DNA of 64,000 bases from Craterostigma plantagineum (GCA_027422505.1 JAPQWV010000737.1:186001-250000); one strand, 5' to 3'. Shown: positions 1 through 12,714, numbered from the stretch's first letter. A program made the numbers and translations. Notes: a model not told the origin generated them from the sequence alone.

Positions 1-2125
1 CCCTTATGGATATGGTACGGAGTATGATATGCCAAACATCTTTACCTGAATATCTTTGGGTTGAGGCACTTAAAACAGCTATGCATATACTTAATCAGGT
101 TCCTACTAAAGCGACGCCTAAAACCCCGTATGAATTATGGCGAATAGGAAACCGAGTATTCATTATTTACGTGTATGGGGCTGTCCCGCTGAAGCTAAAA
201 TTTTCAACCCAAACTTACGAAAGCTTGATTCAAAAACCATAAGTTGCTATTATCGGTTACCCAGAACGATCTAAGGGTTTTCGATTTTATTGCCCAACTC
301 ATACCACAAGAATTGTCGAAACTCGACATGCAATATTTTTAGAAAACGTCGGTACTTGTGATCATAGCATATCTCGTAAAATAACTCTTGAAGAGGAACC
401 TAAATCATTAAATGTTCCCATTATGTCAAGAGATTTAGCAATCCCTGAATCTGTGGGAGGATCGCTAAATAATGAGAATATGCCTAATATATCAGATCAC
501 GATAATCAACCTTCTCCATCAGTTGTTCCAGAACCATCTTTACGGAGGTCTGAACGGGTGAGAAGGCCGACTTTTCATGATGATTATGTCTACTTAGATG
601 ACTGTGATAATTCTATTGGGAATGATCCTGCGTCATTTGATGATGCTATGACGCGCGACCAAAGAACTCAATGGCTTGAAGCCATGAAAGAAGAGTTAAA
701 CTCAATGAAGTTAAATGAGGTTTGGGACCTTGTAGACTTACCCAAAGGATTCAAACCGATAGGTTGTAAATGGGTATTCAAAACCAAAATGAATCCTCAA
801 GGTGATGTTGAACGATACAAGGCCCGATTGGTCGCTAAAGGGTTTACGCAAAGAGAAGGTATTGATTATAATGAAACCTTCTCTCCCGTTTCTAAAAAAG
901 ATTCATTCCGCATTGTTATGGCCCTTGTAGCTCATTATGATTTAGAGTTGCATCAAATGGACGTTAAAACAGCATTCCTGAACGGTGACTTACATGAGAA
1001 TGTTTATATGATGCAACCAGAAGGTTTTCTGGTTGAGGGCAAGGAACACATGGTATGCAAGCTTAAGAAGTCCATTTATGGTCTTAAACAGTCATCTCGA
1101 CAGTGGTATTTAAAATTTTTAAAGGTGATTAGTGAATTTGGTTTCAAAGAAAATTTGGTCGACCAGTGCATATTTATGAAAATCTGTGGGAGCAAATTTA
1201 TCATCCTTGTACTTTATGTGGATGACATATTACTTGCCTGTAATGATTTAGGCATGTTACACGAAACTAAATGTTAGGCCTTTCTCAGAAAGCTTATATT
1301 GAAAAGGTCCTTAAAAGATACAACATGCATAATTGCTCTTCCACAGTTGCACCGGTCTCTAAAGGCGAAAAATTCAGTTTATCACATTGTCCCAGGACCC
1401 AATCGGCGCTAGCAGAAATGGATAAAATCCCTTATGCCTCTGCTGTAGGGAGCCTTATGTATGCTCAAGTCTGTACGTGCCCAGATATCGCCTATATTGT
1501 TGGCATGCTTGGACGTTACCAGATTAACCCAGGAATGAATCACTGGAAGAATGCCAAAAAGGTTATGCGATACTTACAGGGTACCAAAGATTATATGCTC
1601 GTTTATAGGAAATCAGATACTCTTGAGGCTATTGGGTACTCTGATTCCGATTATGCGGGGTGCGTTGACACCAGAAAATCAACGTCTGGATACGTATTTA
1701 TGTTATCTGGTGCACCCATTTCATGGAAAAGCACAAAGCAAACGATTACAGCTTCTTCTACCATGGAAGCAGAGTTCGTTGCATGTTATGAAGCATCATG
1801 TCACGCGATCTGGATTAGGAACTTCATCGCTGGGCTTCAAGTCGTGAACTCGATACCAAAACCACTCAAAATTTACTGCGATAATCAGGCTGCAGTATTC
1901 TTTTCTAAGAACAACAAGTCAAGTAGTGCTTCAAAGCACATTGATATTAAGTATCTTGTTGTGAAAGAAAGGATCCAAAATGAGTTAATATCCATTGAGC
2001 ACATCAGTACCAGTGCTATGGTAGCTGACCCGTTGACGAAAGCTTTACCTCCCAAGGTGTTTCGCGAGCACGTATGTAACTTGGGACTTTATGCGAATTT
2101 TGATTTGGAGAGGTCATTAGTTTGA
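1..2125 (+). pseudogene. copia pol remnant: integrase C-term, RT, RNase H
   Basis: Positions 6-245 encode the end of the integrase ([13 protein letters not shown], then TPYELW), after which the frame slips. From about 250 the text continues in the frame of 423-1277, which holds the RT domain: GCKWVFKTKMNPQGDVERYK, LHQMDVKTAFLNGDL and the YVDDILLA catalytic box. At about 1267 the sequence jumps from HETK into LGLSQKAYIEKVLKRY. Copia relatives have roughly 35-40 more residues between these blocks, so an internal deletion with a frame change is inferred. 1271-2125 encodes the rest of RT and RNase H (SDSDYAGCVDTRKSTSGYVF, KHIDIKY) to a natural stop. Confidence 0.9.
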
Positions 2126-2443
2126 ATGGATATTAATTTTGTGATCACATTATGTAATGATATGGATCCTACTTATGTTTGACGATGTGATTTATAGCTT
2201 ATAACCTGTATACTAATGTTAAGCGTTATTATATAAAATCACGTCGAGGACCACTTATGTTATGGGCCTAATGTCGAAGATGTCGAGTTTGTGACTTAGG
2301 AACGAATCTATTGCGTGACTGTTTAGATTCGACCTATATCCGATTTGATGTTTAGATATATGATCATTATTAAGGATATAATTTGTCGACATAATCCCAT
2401 TATAAAAAACTAATTAATTATGTTCTTTGGCCAAGTGGGAGAA

Positions 2444-3037
2444 TGTTGGAATGATTTAGATCCATTCCCCTTATTGTTGGCCTACAGAAATAATTAGTTG
2501 GGATATTTTGATCCTTAATAATTTATTATTTATTGCCCGGTTATTAAGCTTGATGGACGGACTAATAACCATTACACTTATTGGGCCCGTCCCGTCTCTT
2601 GCTCTACAATTAATACCGGACTCCCTAGTGACTCTATATATAGGCTATCAAATAAGCCATTTAATGTACACTCTAGTACACACACACACACACTATAGCG
2701 TAGACGTTCCTAACGATCGAACGTTACGCTGTCACTATAACGTGGGAGCTCTAACAGAAGTACACGGGTATCCATCAACCTCTGTAGAGCGAAAGAGGCG
2801 AAGATCGCGTCCTGACGGTCATCAACGATGTCTGCGATCAACACAGGTAATTCGTTAGTATAAACTCATTCCGTTCATATGTCAGATAAGTTCCGCACAC
2901 ATAGCCGTAATCTCGCTTACGAAAACGAGATTACCTTACGACGCTATGCTTAAGGATCAAACGGTTACGTTAGTAACTCGAGTATGGGATCGAGATTACG
3001 TAACGGCTATCGTGACCGTGATCCATCAAAACTAACA
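2444..3037 (+). repeat. copia 3' LTR (594 bp)
   Basis: It starts TGTTGG directly after the polypurine tract and ends CTAACA, so the ends form an imperfect short inverted repeat. A TATA-like run (CTATATATAGG) lies near 2632-2642. A small CA microsatellite is at 2679-2690. The next base begins CDPK coding sequence. Confidence 0.8.
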
Positions 3038-3433
3038 GGCTTTTCACTACTTTGACAAAGATGGAAGTGGGTAAGTGGTTACTTACTTGCAATTAATTCA
3101 TTGTGTTCTTTAACTCCTTTTCGTATGTAATTGCTAATTAATATATGGCTGGCTTTGTTATAGGTTTATAACAAGGGATGAGCTTGAAACGGCTATGCAA
3201 GAACATGGGTTGGAAGATTTATCGACCATTAAAGAGATCATTGCAGAAGTAGACTCCGATAATGTGAGTGTTCAAGTTTATAAATGGATAGCAGCAACTT
3301 CAATAGCAACTTCTTTTTATTTGGGATCTAATTGCAAGTTCTTGTTTTTATGAAGGATGGGAGAATAAATTACGAAGAATTCTGCAACATGATGAGAAGT
3401 ACTGGAACAACACATGACGTCAAGCTCTTTTAG
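3038..3433 (+). CDS. Calcium-dependent protein kinase, C-terminal EF-hand exons (cut off by copia LTR)
   Basis: Three exons, 3038-3070, 3164-3263 and 3356-3433, with GT-AG introns. They encode the last two EF-hands of a CDPK. The first calcium loop begins FDKDGSG and continues FITRDELE across intron 1. The second loop is DSDN joined to DGRINYEEF across intron 2, followed by the C-terminus ending HDVKLF. Kinase, junction and first EF-hands are absent because the copia LTR ends at 3037. They may lie left of the window, beyond the element. CDPKs are soluble or membrane-associated Ca2+-activated Ser/Thr kinases. The block resembles the group containing Arabidopsis CPK9/CPK21, but so little sequence does not fix the paralogue. 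The gene is probably disrupted, unless the element is spliced out. Confidence 0.82.
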
Positions 3434-3915
3434 AAGGAGAGCTTGCTTAGCTTACGTTCCTTAATTATTTCATTTATTTCTTTCTCCTATGTTTCTTGTC
3501 ATTGCATGTTTATGATTCAAATCACCGATGTCTGTATATTTCGATCTTTTTCCTTATCAGAAGATGGGGTTTCAAAGGCAAAGATTGAAACAAGTACTAT
3601 TTAATAAAACAGTAGAGTTCGAATTCATTTTTGCACCAAGAAATAAAGATCAGCCAATCACAAGAGAAAACCCAAGCATTTTTTTTAAATATTAAGATCT
3701 TCATTTCACTACTGAAAGCCAACAGAGAAACACGGTTTACATGTAATAAACACCCCATGAAACAACCATACCACTCTATGATCACAGAAGAATGGAAATG
3801 AAAGAGGGGATTGTAGCAGATTCTCAGAAAGAACACACAATATATTATGCCTCAAAGACACTTAACAAAACATCACACAGAATAAATAGCAAGCAAATCA
3901 CAAGCTTTCATGCCC
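3434..3915. other. Convergent 3' ends of CDPK and eIF1
   Basis: AT-rich, with no reading frame that resembles a protein. It should hold the 3'UTR of the CDPK remnant from the left and of eIF1 from the right. No transposon ends were seen. Confidence 0.5.
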
Positions 3916-4254
3916 TTAAAACCCGTGAATCTTGATCTGGTCCTTCTTCACGAGGCCTGCATTAACCAAGAACAGTGAAACGTTCTTGCGCTGATCGCCC
4001 TGAAGTTGTATCACTTTGCCCAATTCTTTGTCCTGGACGACATTACCGTTGCAGCAGAACTCTTTCTTGAGGTCCTTAAGGATCTTTTCGTAGCTGTACT
4101 CCTTTCTAAGGCCTTGCACGGTTGTCAAGCTCTTCTTACCATTCCTCTGTTGTATGCGTATATGAACATACTCCTTGGCTCCTGGCGCCCCAGAGTCCTT
4201 GGCCTCGGCAAAGGGATCGAAAGCAGTTGGGATTTGGATGTCGAGATCAACCAT
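3916..4254 (-). CDS. EIF1: Translation initiation factor eIF1 (SUI1)
   Basis: A single coding exon gives 112 residues, against about 113 in other plant eIF1 proteins, and aligns along its whole length. Landmarks are IQIPTAFDPFAEA near the start, VHIRIQQRNGKKSLTTVQGL, EFCCNGNVVQDKELGKVIQL and the C-terminus KKDQIKIHGF. eIF1 binds near the P site of the 40S subunit and enforces AUG selection during scanning. A 5'UTR intron is predicted at 4296-4769: on the minus strand GAG|gtgcg opens it and tgcag|AGATA closes it. A TATA-like CTATAAATG on the minus strand near 4850-4858 would place transcription start about 4820. No defects were seen. Confidence 0.95.
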   Translation of the reverse strand: MVDLDIQIPTAFDPFAEAKDSGAPGAKEYVHIRIQQRNGKKSLTTVQGLRKEYSYEKILKDLKKEFCCNGNVVQDKELGKVIQLQGDQRKNVSLFLVNAGLVKKDQIKIHGF

Positions 4255-4295
4255 GAAAAAGGGAATTATGAGATCTGAATGTTCCTCTTTTATCT

Positions 4296-4769
4296 CTGCA
4301 CCGATTGAAAGAAAGGGGAGAATTAAAAACTCTCAGCTCAGAAGTAGGCTGATTATCTTGATCTTGTATTCGATAATTATGAGGGTCCAAGTCCCTTCTT
4401 CATAAATTCGTCATAAAATCGATCTTTATACATAGAAACAGACAAAAATCATGCCTTAGAGCTCGAATTTTCGAATTCAACGCAACAATCTCAACTATTT
4501 ACAACGACGAACAAAATACTTCAAAAGCAGAGTATTCGAGGCATCTTAAAGAGAAAAAAAAACGACTACGAGATCGGGCAATCGATATCAGGGACGATCT
4601 TAACAAATAAAATCTCTAATCTGCGACAAATCTCATCGATGATCCCAGGAGGGAAAAAAAAAAGGCAAAACATCAACAGCTACAGACGGCAAAATCACAT
4701 AGCAAAGCATGATAACCAACAAACAGGATCAAACGTCTCATAGAAGCAAAAGAGAAAGAGAAAACGCAC
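4296..4769 (-). other. Predicted 5'UTR leader intron of eIF1
   Basis: Read on the minus strand, GAG|gtgcg at 4770/4769 and tgcag|AGATA at 4296/4295 make a GT-AG intron of 474 bp. It is T-rich, with no reading frame of interest. Leader introns are common in highly expressed plant housekeeping genes. Inferred from sequence only. Confidence 0.6.
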
Positions 4770-4904
4770 CTCGCAAGATGATCGCACCGCAGAAAGAGAC
4801 CCACCGATAGGAATACGTGTGATCGAAGGATCAAAGGATGTCCTTACATTTATAGGCAGAGAGTTTATAAAGCAATGGCGGTGGTTTCTTCTCGACCTTA
4901 ACCA

Positions 4905-5550
4905 CACGTTAAGTCAATAGTTCTATTTAATTCTTCAAACTAACATAACGTAACTAACCATGGTTAATTGACAAACCATGGGGTGGGAGTTCGATTCGCG
5001 AACATCTGATACGATCTGATCTTTGAAAAAAGGCGTAGATTCCACGCACATAACATTCTTCCCTTTCTTCACGGCGTTTAGTTATGGTGGGACCCATCAT
5101 TGCAAGTGCTTAGAAACGTCGAGAGTTTGTTAAAAACTGATCAACAAATAAAAAAAAAAGGGATTGGAGAAAATATTTTCTATGTAATTCTGCAAAATAC
5201 GGTGCAAAATAAGATATTCATATCAATATTTTGTAAACCGTCTTCCAAACTAACATATACATACTCATATTCAATTAATTGCTTCATAATATTTGAAGAA
5301 CTTTAATATATAAATATATAAGATACGAGAAAACATAATGTTCAAAACATAATATATATAAATGAAGTGAATGCAATGTAAATAAACAATAACAAGAATT
5401 TAGATGTTGAAGTTTGTATCTTAGAAACTCACATACAAGACAAAAAACAAGAAAACCACTTGCTGCAACTTGCAAGGAAAAAAGAAAAACAGGACAATGT
5501 TTAATTTTAATATTATACAAACATAGGATAAAAGAAAGAAAGAGATTATA
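4905..5550. other. Intergenic, eIF1 upstream and AUG4 downstream
   Basis: AT-rich. It holds the eIF1 promoter at the left and the AUG4 3'UTR at the right. A short block at 4980-5010 (GGGAGTTCGATTCGCG) looks like a tRNA B-box, but no tRNA fold surrounds it. Nothing else is recognised. Confidence 0.4.
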
Positions 5551-8500
5551 TTATGAGTTGGGATGATCGCGCTTCAGATCCATTTCAACTTGGCTAATTG
5601 TCCACTGCATATTTTCCAATTTCTGCAAAACAGATGCAACTCTTATTTAAATGATGGGTGGTTATGGCATGGCATGGCATTCGAAAATCTTCCCAGATGA
5701 AATATGATAAACTTGCATGTAAAAAAGGCTGATGATATACAAGGGAAAAAGATCGTTTATTACCTTCACAATGTCATGGTACTGCCTTGCGATGTTGTCG
5801 AAGTGAGGGTCAACTCCTTGATACTCTCTGAGTCGGGTAACCTGGTAAACAATGACCAAATGTATCAGGGAAAAAGTACGACGATAATCGACATAAATAC
5901 ACAAAAAAAAAACTAGGGTTATATCATCATACCGCTTTATTGTATGCGAGGGAAGCTTCCTCTGTCGATTCAACTAAATGTTTCCTATGTAGTGAGAGTA
6001 AAACAGCTTAGTTTTCTCTTTCTTACCAACGATTTTACACGAAAGATGTATTGAAATGCATACCTAATCTTGTGAAGAGCAGGTATCGTTTCTGTCGTGT
6101 AGGTTTCAAGCAGAAGAATATGTTCTAAAACTCTTAAGAGTAGGAACCCAAATCCAAACACAATAACAATATGGGAATACTGTGAGATGACTTTTGTGGG
6201 AATTTTGTTTTTCAAACATCAAGTGATATGGGCAAAGAGAAACCTTAGTTTAGCACTCATGGTCTCGCATCTTTTGCACAACCAAGTTTTCTGTAACTCA
6301 TCCTGTGAAAATATACGAACGAATTTGTGAAGAAAGGAAGTTACAAATAGTCTGGTCAATTAAATACGGGCATAGTTTCACATGAATGCAGGAATAAGAT
6401 CAGTCCTACATATTTATGCTGGTGTCCGAGCTTTATATCCTTGACGAGCTTTATAAGCACCCCAAGAATCTGTTCTAATACCTTCAATAAAAACAAAAAA
6501 AAAAAACAAAATATCAGTAATGATGGTGAATTATTCATTAGCAAGGTGCTCATTTAAAGGAAAAAAATGAAGAAAATACGTTGCTTACATTATAATACTC
6601 AGTAAATTTTCTATCAGAGGAATAGAGATCTTCCCTCCATTCTAATTCTTCTCTTTCAATCTCCTCAATAATTAACTTCACCCTGCAACATTCAAAATTA
6701 AGTGGAGCGCAGACATCGAAATTGTTGCTTTGTGTATCAGCTTAAGCGCATGTCATCGAGAGGGAAGGAGGGATAAATATATATATATATATATATATGT
6801 AGAGAGAGAGTGAGAGAGAGAGGACCTTTCTGGAAGACTGGAGGTCAAACTCTGATGGCCAATTGATGAGTCTATTAAAACCAAAAAAGACAATGAAATA
6901 TCGCAGATTCTTGGCGTTCAAATAAAAACAATTAAAAGCCATAAACAAGGATGCCAGTCAATAAAATACTTTCAGAGCATATGACGGCATAAATGCAGGA
7001 GCATAAGTCAAGAAAGCTAAAACATGCTCAAAATAAAGCAAAAATTAATAAATAAATAAATAGATCTAGCAATAGTAATTCAGGCTAGGAAATGTTGATA
7101 GCTAGTTTTCTCTTGTTTTTCAGTAATTATCGAACACCTAAGTTAATGTAGAGAATATGATAAATAGACGCTTCCAATTGTCCCCGGCACGAGAATGAAG
7201 AACAAAAAACACTGACCATTGCTGTCCATGATGATGGCATCAGCCAACTTATGACATTTGGCTTCTAAACGGATAGCAATCTCACGTGCAAGCAACAGCT
7301 GGTATTCTGTAGTGTCCTGAATCAAAGAGTGAATCAACTGGTCGATGAACTTATACTAAACATAAGTGAAACGATGAAAATTTTCAATGTATAACATACA
7401 TATGTCTAGGTATCATATACATCGACAGGTGTTATATTCATACCATTGACGTTGGTGACTGTTGAGCCTGTGTTTGCCACAAATAGGTTGGTGTTATCCC
7501 CAGGAACCTATTTGGGACGCCACCAACTTCAGGTTCTGATGCATCACTATTATTTGCAGAAGCAGCAATTGCAACGGCATTATTGTAATTAGCCGAATTT
7601 GCGCTCGAACTCACAGTGACGCTGGTGCTTGAACTATCGAGCGAGCTTCTTGAAACGATACTGCATTTCTCAATTTCTTCTTCATGGATCTCACCATCTT
7701 TGGAGATAAGAGGAAGCCTCAACTTTTGAGCAGCTTCCGCAACAATCATTCGATGCTCAAGGGCCTCGTAAACCTAAAAGATTCATGTGTTTCAACTGTC
7801 ACCTTGGCAGTCCGAAAACACAGTAATGCTTAAAAATAAAAATATATTTATGAGGAAATATTCAACAGATCTTCATTCTGTAATTTCAAAAAATTAACAT
7901 AATTTACAAATTGCTGTAGAAAATCAATAACCTCATGACGAGCCAAGATCTGTAAGAATAGAAATGTTCAGCTGACAAAATATCTCACCCACATGTTCAA
8001 ACACGCCTGAATAAACCTCATAAAGAATCCTTTTGTCCAGAAGCACCGCACTCCCGTTTATATTTATAGAAAACACTCATACAAAATATGTGGACATATT
8101 TCATGAATGGATGTAGATATACCTGAGGTGAGTTCCTCAATCCAAGTTGCGGATTAAAACCCTGAACATCACGAAGGCCACCCAAACCGGTCTGTTGATA
8201 TTCTTCCACCATTGATATGGCCTCTATATACACCGCCTGCACCATTTAACTGTCAAAATTAAGTCACAGTCAACACAAAATGTAACCCATCCAAGCACAA
8301 TTCATTTGCCCATGCAAGAGACTTCTACGCCAGCCGGGAATAACGAACGACTGTTGTTCAAAAAAGGCTGCAAAATTTCTTGGCCCATCCAATATGATTA
8401 CTATAGGCAAGGCATACAATAAGAAATGAGATCAATATTTCATACGTGAAAATCACTCATGTAACTCTGTAAATAAAAGATCAAACATGTTTTAAGCGTC

Positions 8501-9187
8501 ATCACGCTGTCAAAACCGTAGGTGGAATAACAATTAACAGGACTATTATATTGATTAGAGCTCTACACCATAAACTTTTGAACATACACACATAAACCTG
8601 AGGTTAGCTGGAATACCACAGCACAGACCCACAATAACTAACAATCACATCTGATACGAATATGTTTACAGCTACTTGAGCACGATCCAATAATGAATCC
8701 AAATTAAATCAATAAGTTGTTGACAAATCAATAAACAATAACCAGGCTATGAAGAACAAGTGAGTGAAACTAACAATACAAAGTCGATGGCACATTTAAC
8801 GAAATGATACAGTATGCAACTATCCACACTCCGCGTCAGCCCATGAACTAGATAACCAAAAGAAGCTAAATTTGAAACGAACACAAAGGCAAACTAGTGA
8901 ATAACTAGGAAAAGTGATTACCAGCGCTTCTAAATACCGCTGCCTCTCCTTGCACATTTCCTCCCTAGCCTGCATTTACGAACCCAACTAAAACCGTCAT
9001 AATTATCCCCAAATAGAGAGTACAGACAGGATAAACCTAGCGAAAGGTCTTTAACTACCGATTGAAGATCGTAGTAGGTGGATTTCGAAATTAGAGAACC
9101 GTCTGGAGCTAAACAATGGCGTTCGAGCTGATCCATCACTTGGATGACGTCGGAAGGGAGATTATGCGATGCAGATATCCTCGGCAT
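5551..9187 (-). CDS. AUG4: Augmin complex subunit 4 (HAUS4 homologue)
   Basis: Thirteen exons in transcript order: 9059-9187, 8922-8969, 8123-8236, 7444-7773, 7217-7316, 6826-6871, 6589-6682, 6410-6481, 6244-6302, 6064-6132, 5933-5984, 5764-5841, 5551-5622. Splice sites are GT-AG and phases agree throughout, giving about 420 residues, close to Arabidopsis AUG4. Conserved blocks are DQLERHCLAPDGSLISKS, NPQLGLRNSPQVYEALEHR, GGVPNRFLGITP, VLEQILGVLIKLVKDIK and REYQGVDPHFDNIARQYHDI, then a C-terminus ending DHPNS. Augmin recruits gamma-tubulin to existing microtubules and drives branching nucleation in spindle and phragmoplast. The protein is largely helical and should form coiled coils with other augmin subunits. 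No frameshift or stop was found. Confidence 0.92.
6775..6822. repeat. (TA)n/(GA)n microsatellite in an AUG4 intron
   Basis: A TA run at about 6775-6798 is followed by a GA run at about 6801-6822. It lies just inside the intron that follows the 46-nt exon, next to its donor. Likely length-polymorphic. Confidence 0.9.
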
Positions 9188-12100
9188 TGATGAAAAATTG
9201 AGCAGCTCTCAGTGAAATTTCCGATTAGCGTTTGAATTCGAACAGCTTGGGCGATGATATTTTATATTTTTCTTATTAATTACAAACAACCTAAGACTAC
9301 GATTATCCATGACCTCCACAACCGCGGTCATGATAATAAAATATTATTTTCTCTCTTCTCCACATCCACAACCTCCACCTCAACTCAACCTAAATAATTT
9401 CAACTTTATCGACAACCCAACACAACCCATACTATTTATATTTTATAATTATTTTAAGTCGTATTTGAATATTTGAAAAATAGATTACATTATATGATAT
9501 AAATTTAGATACTTTGGCCATTGGAGAAAAAAAATAATATCAATTATAATAGATTATAGAATGTGATAGAGAAATAGATAATTTGAAATTGTGATTCAAA
9601 ATGTATCAATATTAGTCTCTATTTGTAGAGAAAAAAATTAATATATTTTGGTAAAAAAATTAAAATTAAAATTTAAAAGATAATTAAATGTATCATAAAA
9701 AACCATAAAAGCATATAAACAGTTTATTGGAAACTATGCACAACCGGTTGTGACCCAGGTTGGTACACCAACCGGTTGTGGGTTGGGTCACAACCGATTG
9801 TGGGCTTTTTTAATTTTTTTGATTTATTTTAATTAGTTTTATTCCATGACGTTGTTGATAAACCTAGTGCGTTCTCGTGACCGGCCTTAATTTTTCTTTT
9901 GTCCTTTCTTTTTTTCAAAATAACAAAGGCATTTTCCTCTAACATAACTACGTAGATTAATGGGCTCTATTTGGGCCTTCATGTGGTATTCGGCCCATGC
10001 TAGTATTAGCTTATACATTGGGCTTTTCTATTATAGAACATGTATATATTAAAACAAAATCGAATCGAGGCCTATTTTATAGTTATATTTATTTTTCATC
10101 GTGATCTCTTATTTGTCGAATTTCATCATGTATGTATAATATATATTTATTATATTAAGAAGTCTAAGAAAGTGGTCTGAATATTAGTTCTAAGTAGGTT
10201 CGTGCTCGATCTACTGTTGGTTGCATTGCATGAGTGGTAGGCAGAGACATGCGTAGGTTATATACAAAGCAAAAACAATACCCAACTCTGAGAAATCCAT
10301 GAAATTAATCATTTATTCATTAATCAGATTCATTTGATTTAAGTAGGGTTTTATTCTTGATACGAATATATATAGTAGCATTCTAAGTTATTCTGCAACA
10401 AAAATTGTTTTCCAAGCATTCACGTTCGGTTTGGTGCATACATAGCTCGCAAGTGCAGCTGTTTGAATTACGACTCACGACCAACTCTTTCTTTTTTCAT
10501 AGACATTTAGACATCCTATAAATATATTATTTGTATTTATCTATACATTTTTTATTTTTATTAAGCTTCACATCTTGGGATAAACAGCGTTTGGTTTGTC
10601 AATTTAAATGAATTAAAAAATTATTAAAAAGATGAATCACCCACTACATTATTTTTAATTGCCCAACTATTTTTAGTTTTATTTTACTAATATACATATA
10701 TATTATATAACACATACATTTTTGTGTGCAAAAATACTAGTTATCATTCTTTCATCTAACCACATAGTAGATGCTAAATGGTGTGTCAATTTTATCGAAA
10801 TTTGTCATTAAACAAGTTAAAAGTAGTCAATCAAATATTAAAAAACTTCGTATACTCATTTTAACATACTATATATAAAGCATAAACATAAAATGTACTA
10901 CGCGACTAATTTATTGTGTTATATTAAGGGTGGGGGTGACTATTAACTGCCATTTTGGTCTGTAAAATATTGACAATTTAATCTCTATATTTTTAATTCC
11001 ACTAATTAAATAATTATCATATTTAACCCCTCAATTTTTAGTTATTATACTTATACTCCTACTCAATATTTTCTTTATATATATATATATATATAAATTA
11101 TATTTCATCTAGTAAACATAAGTAATAAATTTCAAAATTAAAATTAGAACAATTATATTTTAAGCACACGCATAGAGTGTGCAGAAAGTACTAGTTATTA
11201 CTATTGTTGTTGTCATCGTTGCTAGGGTATTTCTAAATGCAATTAGGATATGAAAATGTTTCAAACCCTTACCTAAATATAAAATTTTTCAATCCCCGTA
11301 CCTACAGGAATAGATGTTCTAGTGTAGATATCATAATAATTATTATTAATTTTATTATTGCTGTGTTTATATTATTCAATCTGAGGCCATCAATCATTTC
11401 TCTATATATGCAGTTGCTACAGTACAATTTCTTTAGCTTTAAAGTTTGAACAGTATCATTAAGCTCCAATCAACTCCTCTATAATATTGTACTCTATACA
11501 ACTTATCAATATTTTTTATTGAAAATGGAATTTATAATAACTAAAATATCTAATGATTTCAAATATTTGAAAATTTAAATTATCAAAAATCATTTCATTA
11601 TATTATGGTCCTTGCCATTTTTTAATGAAATTCGAACAGGGCCCAAAGATGGATTGATTTGTTCATTAGCATATTGTTCCATTATTAATAATTTTATTGA
11701 TATCTATGAAAACGATTTTTATTGTTATATAAGAAACTCAATCTCCTTCCGTTAGTTCGCCTTCCAAATTTAGTGTGGCCTTTGGAGTTCCATTAAAGTT
11801 CTTTTACCCCTTCAAACTCTCAATTTAGCGTCACTTTGGAGATGCTCTTATAATTTAAAAGTTATTTGACTTGGCATGTCGACTAGTAAAGTTTAAGTGT
11901 AAACTTAATTTAGAGTAATAATCATTTTTCTTCCTTTGTCCCCTAGTTGCATGTCAGAAGTCAAATGCAAAATGTTTAAAACTATAAACGATAACCCAGT
12001 GTTAAAATAAATTGTAAACTACAGATCTAACAAAGGTTTGTGAAGTGAGGTCTAAAACTAGATGATTGAGAGAAGTCAGCAAATCATGTTCCTTACACGT

Positions 12101-12274
12101 GCTCCATGTGAGATAAGTTAATCATTAATCTCCAACATTTTTACAGCCGAGCTTCATCCTAATATATCGACTATCAAAATGATCAACTATTATTACGAAC
12201 GACGATGCACTTGTAAAATTCACAATAAGGTTTGTTGCAGCGAAAAATACTAAGAAATGAAAGTAGGCGAGGAG
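9188..12274. other. AT-rich intergenic region upstream of AUG4
   Basis: About 3 kb without a convincing coding exon on either strand. The AUG4 promoter should be in the first few hundred bases. A possible degenerate MITE occupies 9310-9871. A (TA) run lies near 11068-11094. The remainder is low-complexity AT-rich sequence ending at the LINE target site. Confidence 0.5.
9310..9871. mobile_element. Possible degenerate MITE
   Basis: The left edge has CGGTCATGATAATAAAA, and the right edge, read on the opposite strand, has AACGTCATGGAATAAAA. Further inside, left and right also share CCACAACC-type motifs in inverted orientation, including repeated AACCGGTTGTG near 9740-9800. This suggests diverged terminal inverted repeats. 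No target duplication was recognised, so the boundaries are only approximate. Confidence 0.3.
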
Positions 12275-12288
12275 AAGAGAGCAACTAA
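12275..12288. repeat. LINE target-site duplication, left copy
   Basis: AAGAGAGCAACTAA, identical to 18098-18111 at the other end of the element. Confidence 0.9.
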
Positions 12289-12714
12289 GAAATTACATTA
12301 TAAAAATTTCTCTCTCTAACCACCTACCCCTCCCCCTCTCTCTCTCAATTCACCTACCATCTCCCCCCCCTCCACCACCACTCACCACCGCCCATCCCCA
12401 ACCATCACCCCTCCACCACCGACCCATCCCTCCCCCTCCTCCTCCCACCAACTTCCACTCTCCCAAGCTACCTACTCCCCTCCTTCTCTCTCGATTCACC
12501 TACCCTCTCCCCTAACCCTCCACCACCACCTATCCCCTCCCCAGCCCATCGCCGGCCTCCTCCCCCCACCCCCAACTCCACCTCCTCCTCGACAGCAGCC
12601 CCCTCGAATCTCCCTCATCTCCCTCCCTCATCCCCAATCCCCAATCTCACGTTAGTTTATTTAAAAAAAAAAAAAAAAAATTTAATTCAATGTGTTTCTT
12701 TAGCTCCTAAAATT
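12289..12714 (+). promoter_or_regulatory. LINE 5'UTR, pyrimidine-rich
   Basis: From about 12300 to 12640 the plus strand is almost purely C and T with CCACC and CTCTC repeats, then an A run at 12661-12680. LINE internal promoters lie in the 5'UTR, so this should contain it. No individual motif could be assigned. Confidence 0.5.

Larger units (their letters stand above)
1..3037 (+). mobile_element. Ty1/copia LTR retrotransposon, 3' part, decayed
   Basis: The 5' LTR and gag lie outside the window. What remains is, in order, the integrase C-terminal part, reverse transcriptase, RNase H, a short untranslated stretch, a polypurine tract at 2433-2443 (AAGTGGGAGAA) and a 3' LTR. The order integrase before RT is diagnostic of copia elements. 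The pol frame is broken by frameshifts near 130-250 and by an internal deletion near 1267, so this copy is not autonomous. Its right end lies directly against coding exons of a CDPK gene on the same strand. The target duplication cannot be checked because the left end is missing. Confidence 0.93.

Noticed and set aside
4975..5015. B-box-like GGGAGTTCGATTCGCG suggesting a tRNA or SINE
   Set aside because: No A-box at the right distance and no cloverleaf could be drawn.
12661..12680. A run before LINE ORF1 read as the 3' tail of another inserted retroposon
   Set aside because: No duplication flanks it, and it lies within the 5'UTR of an element whose outer duplication is perfect.
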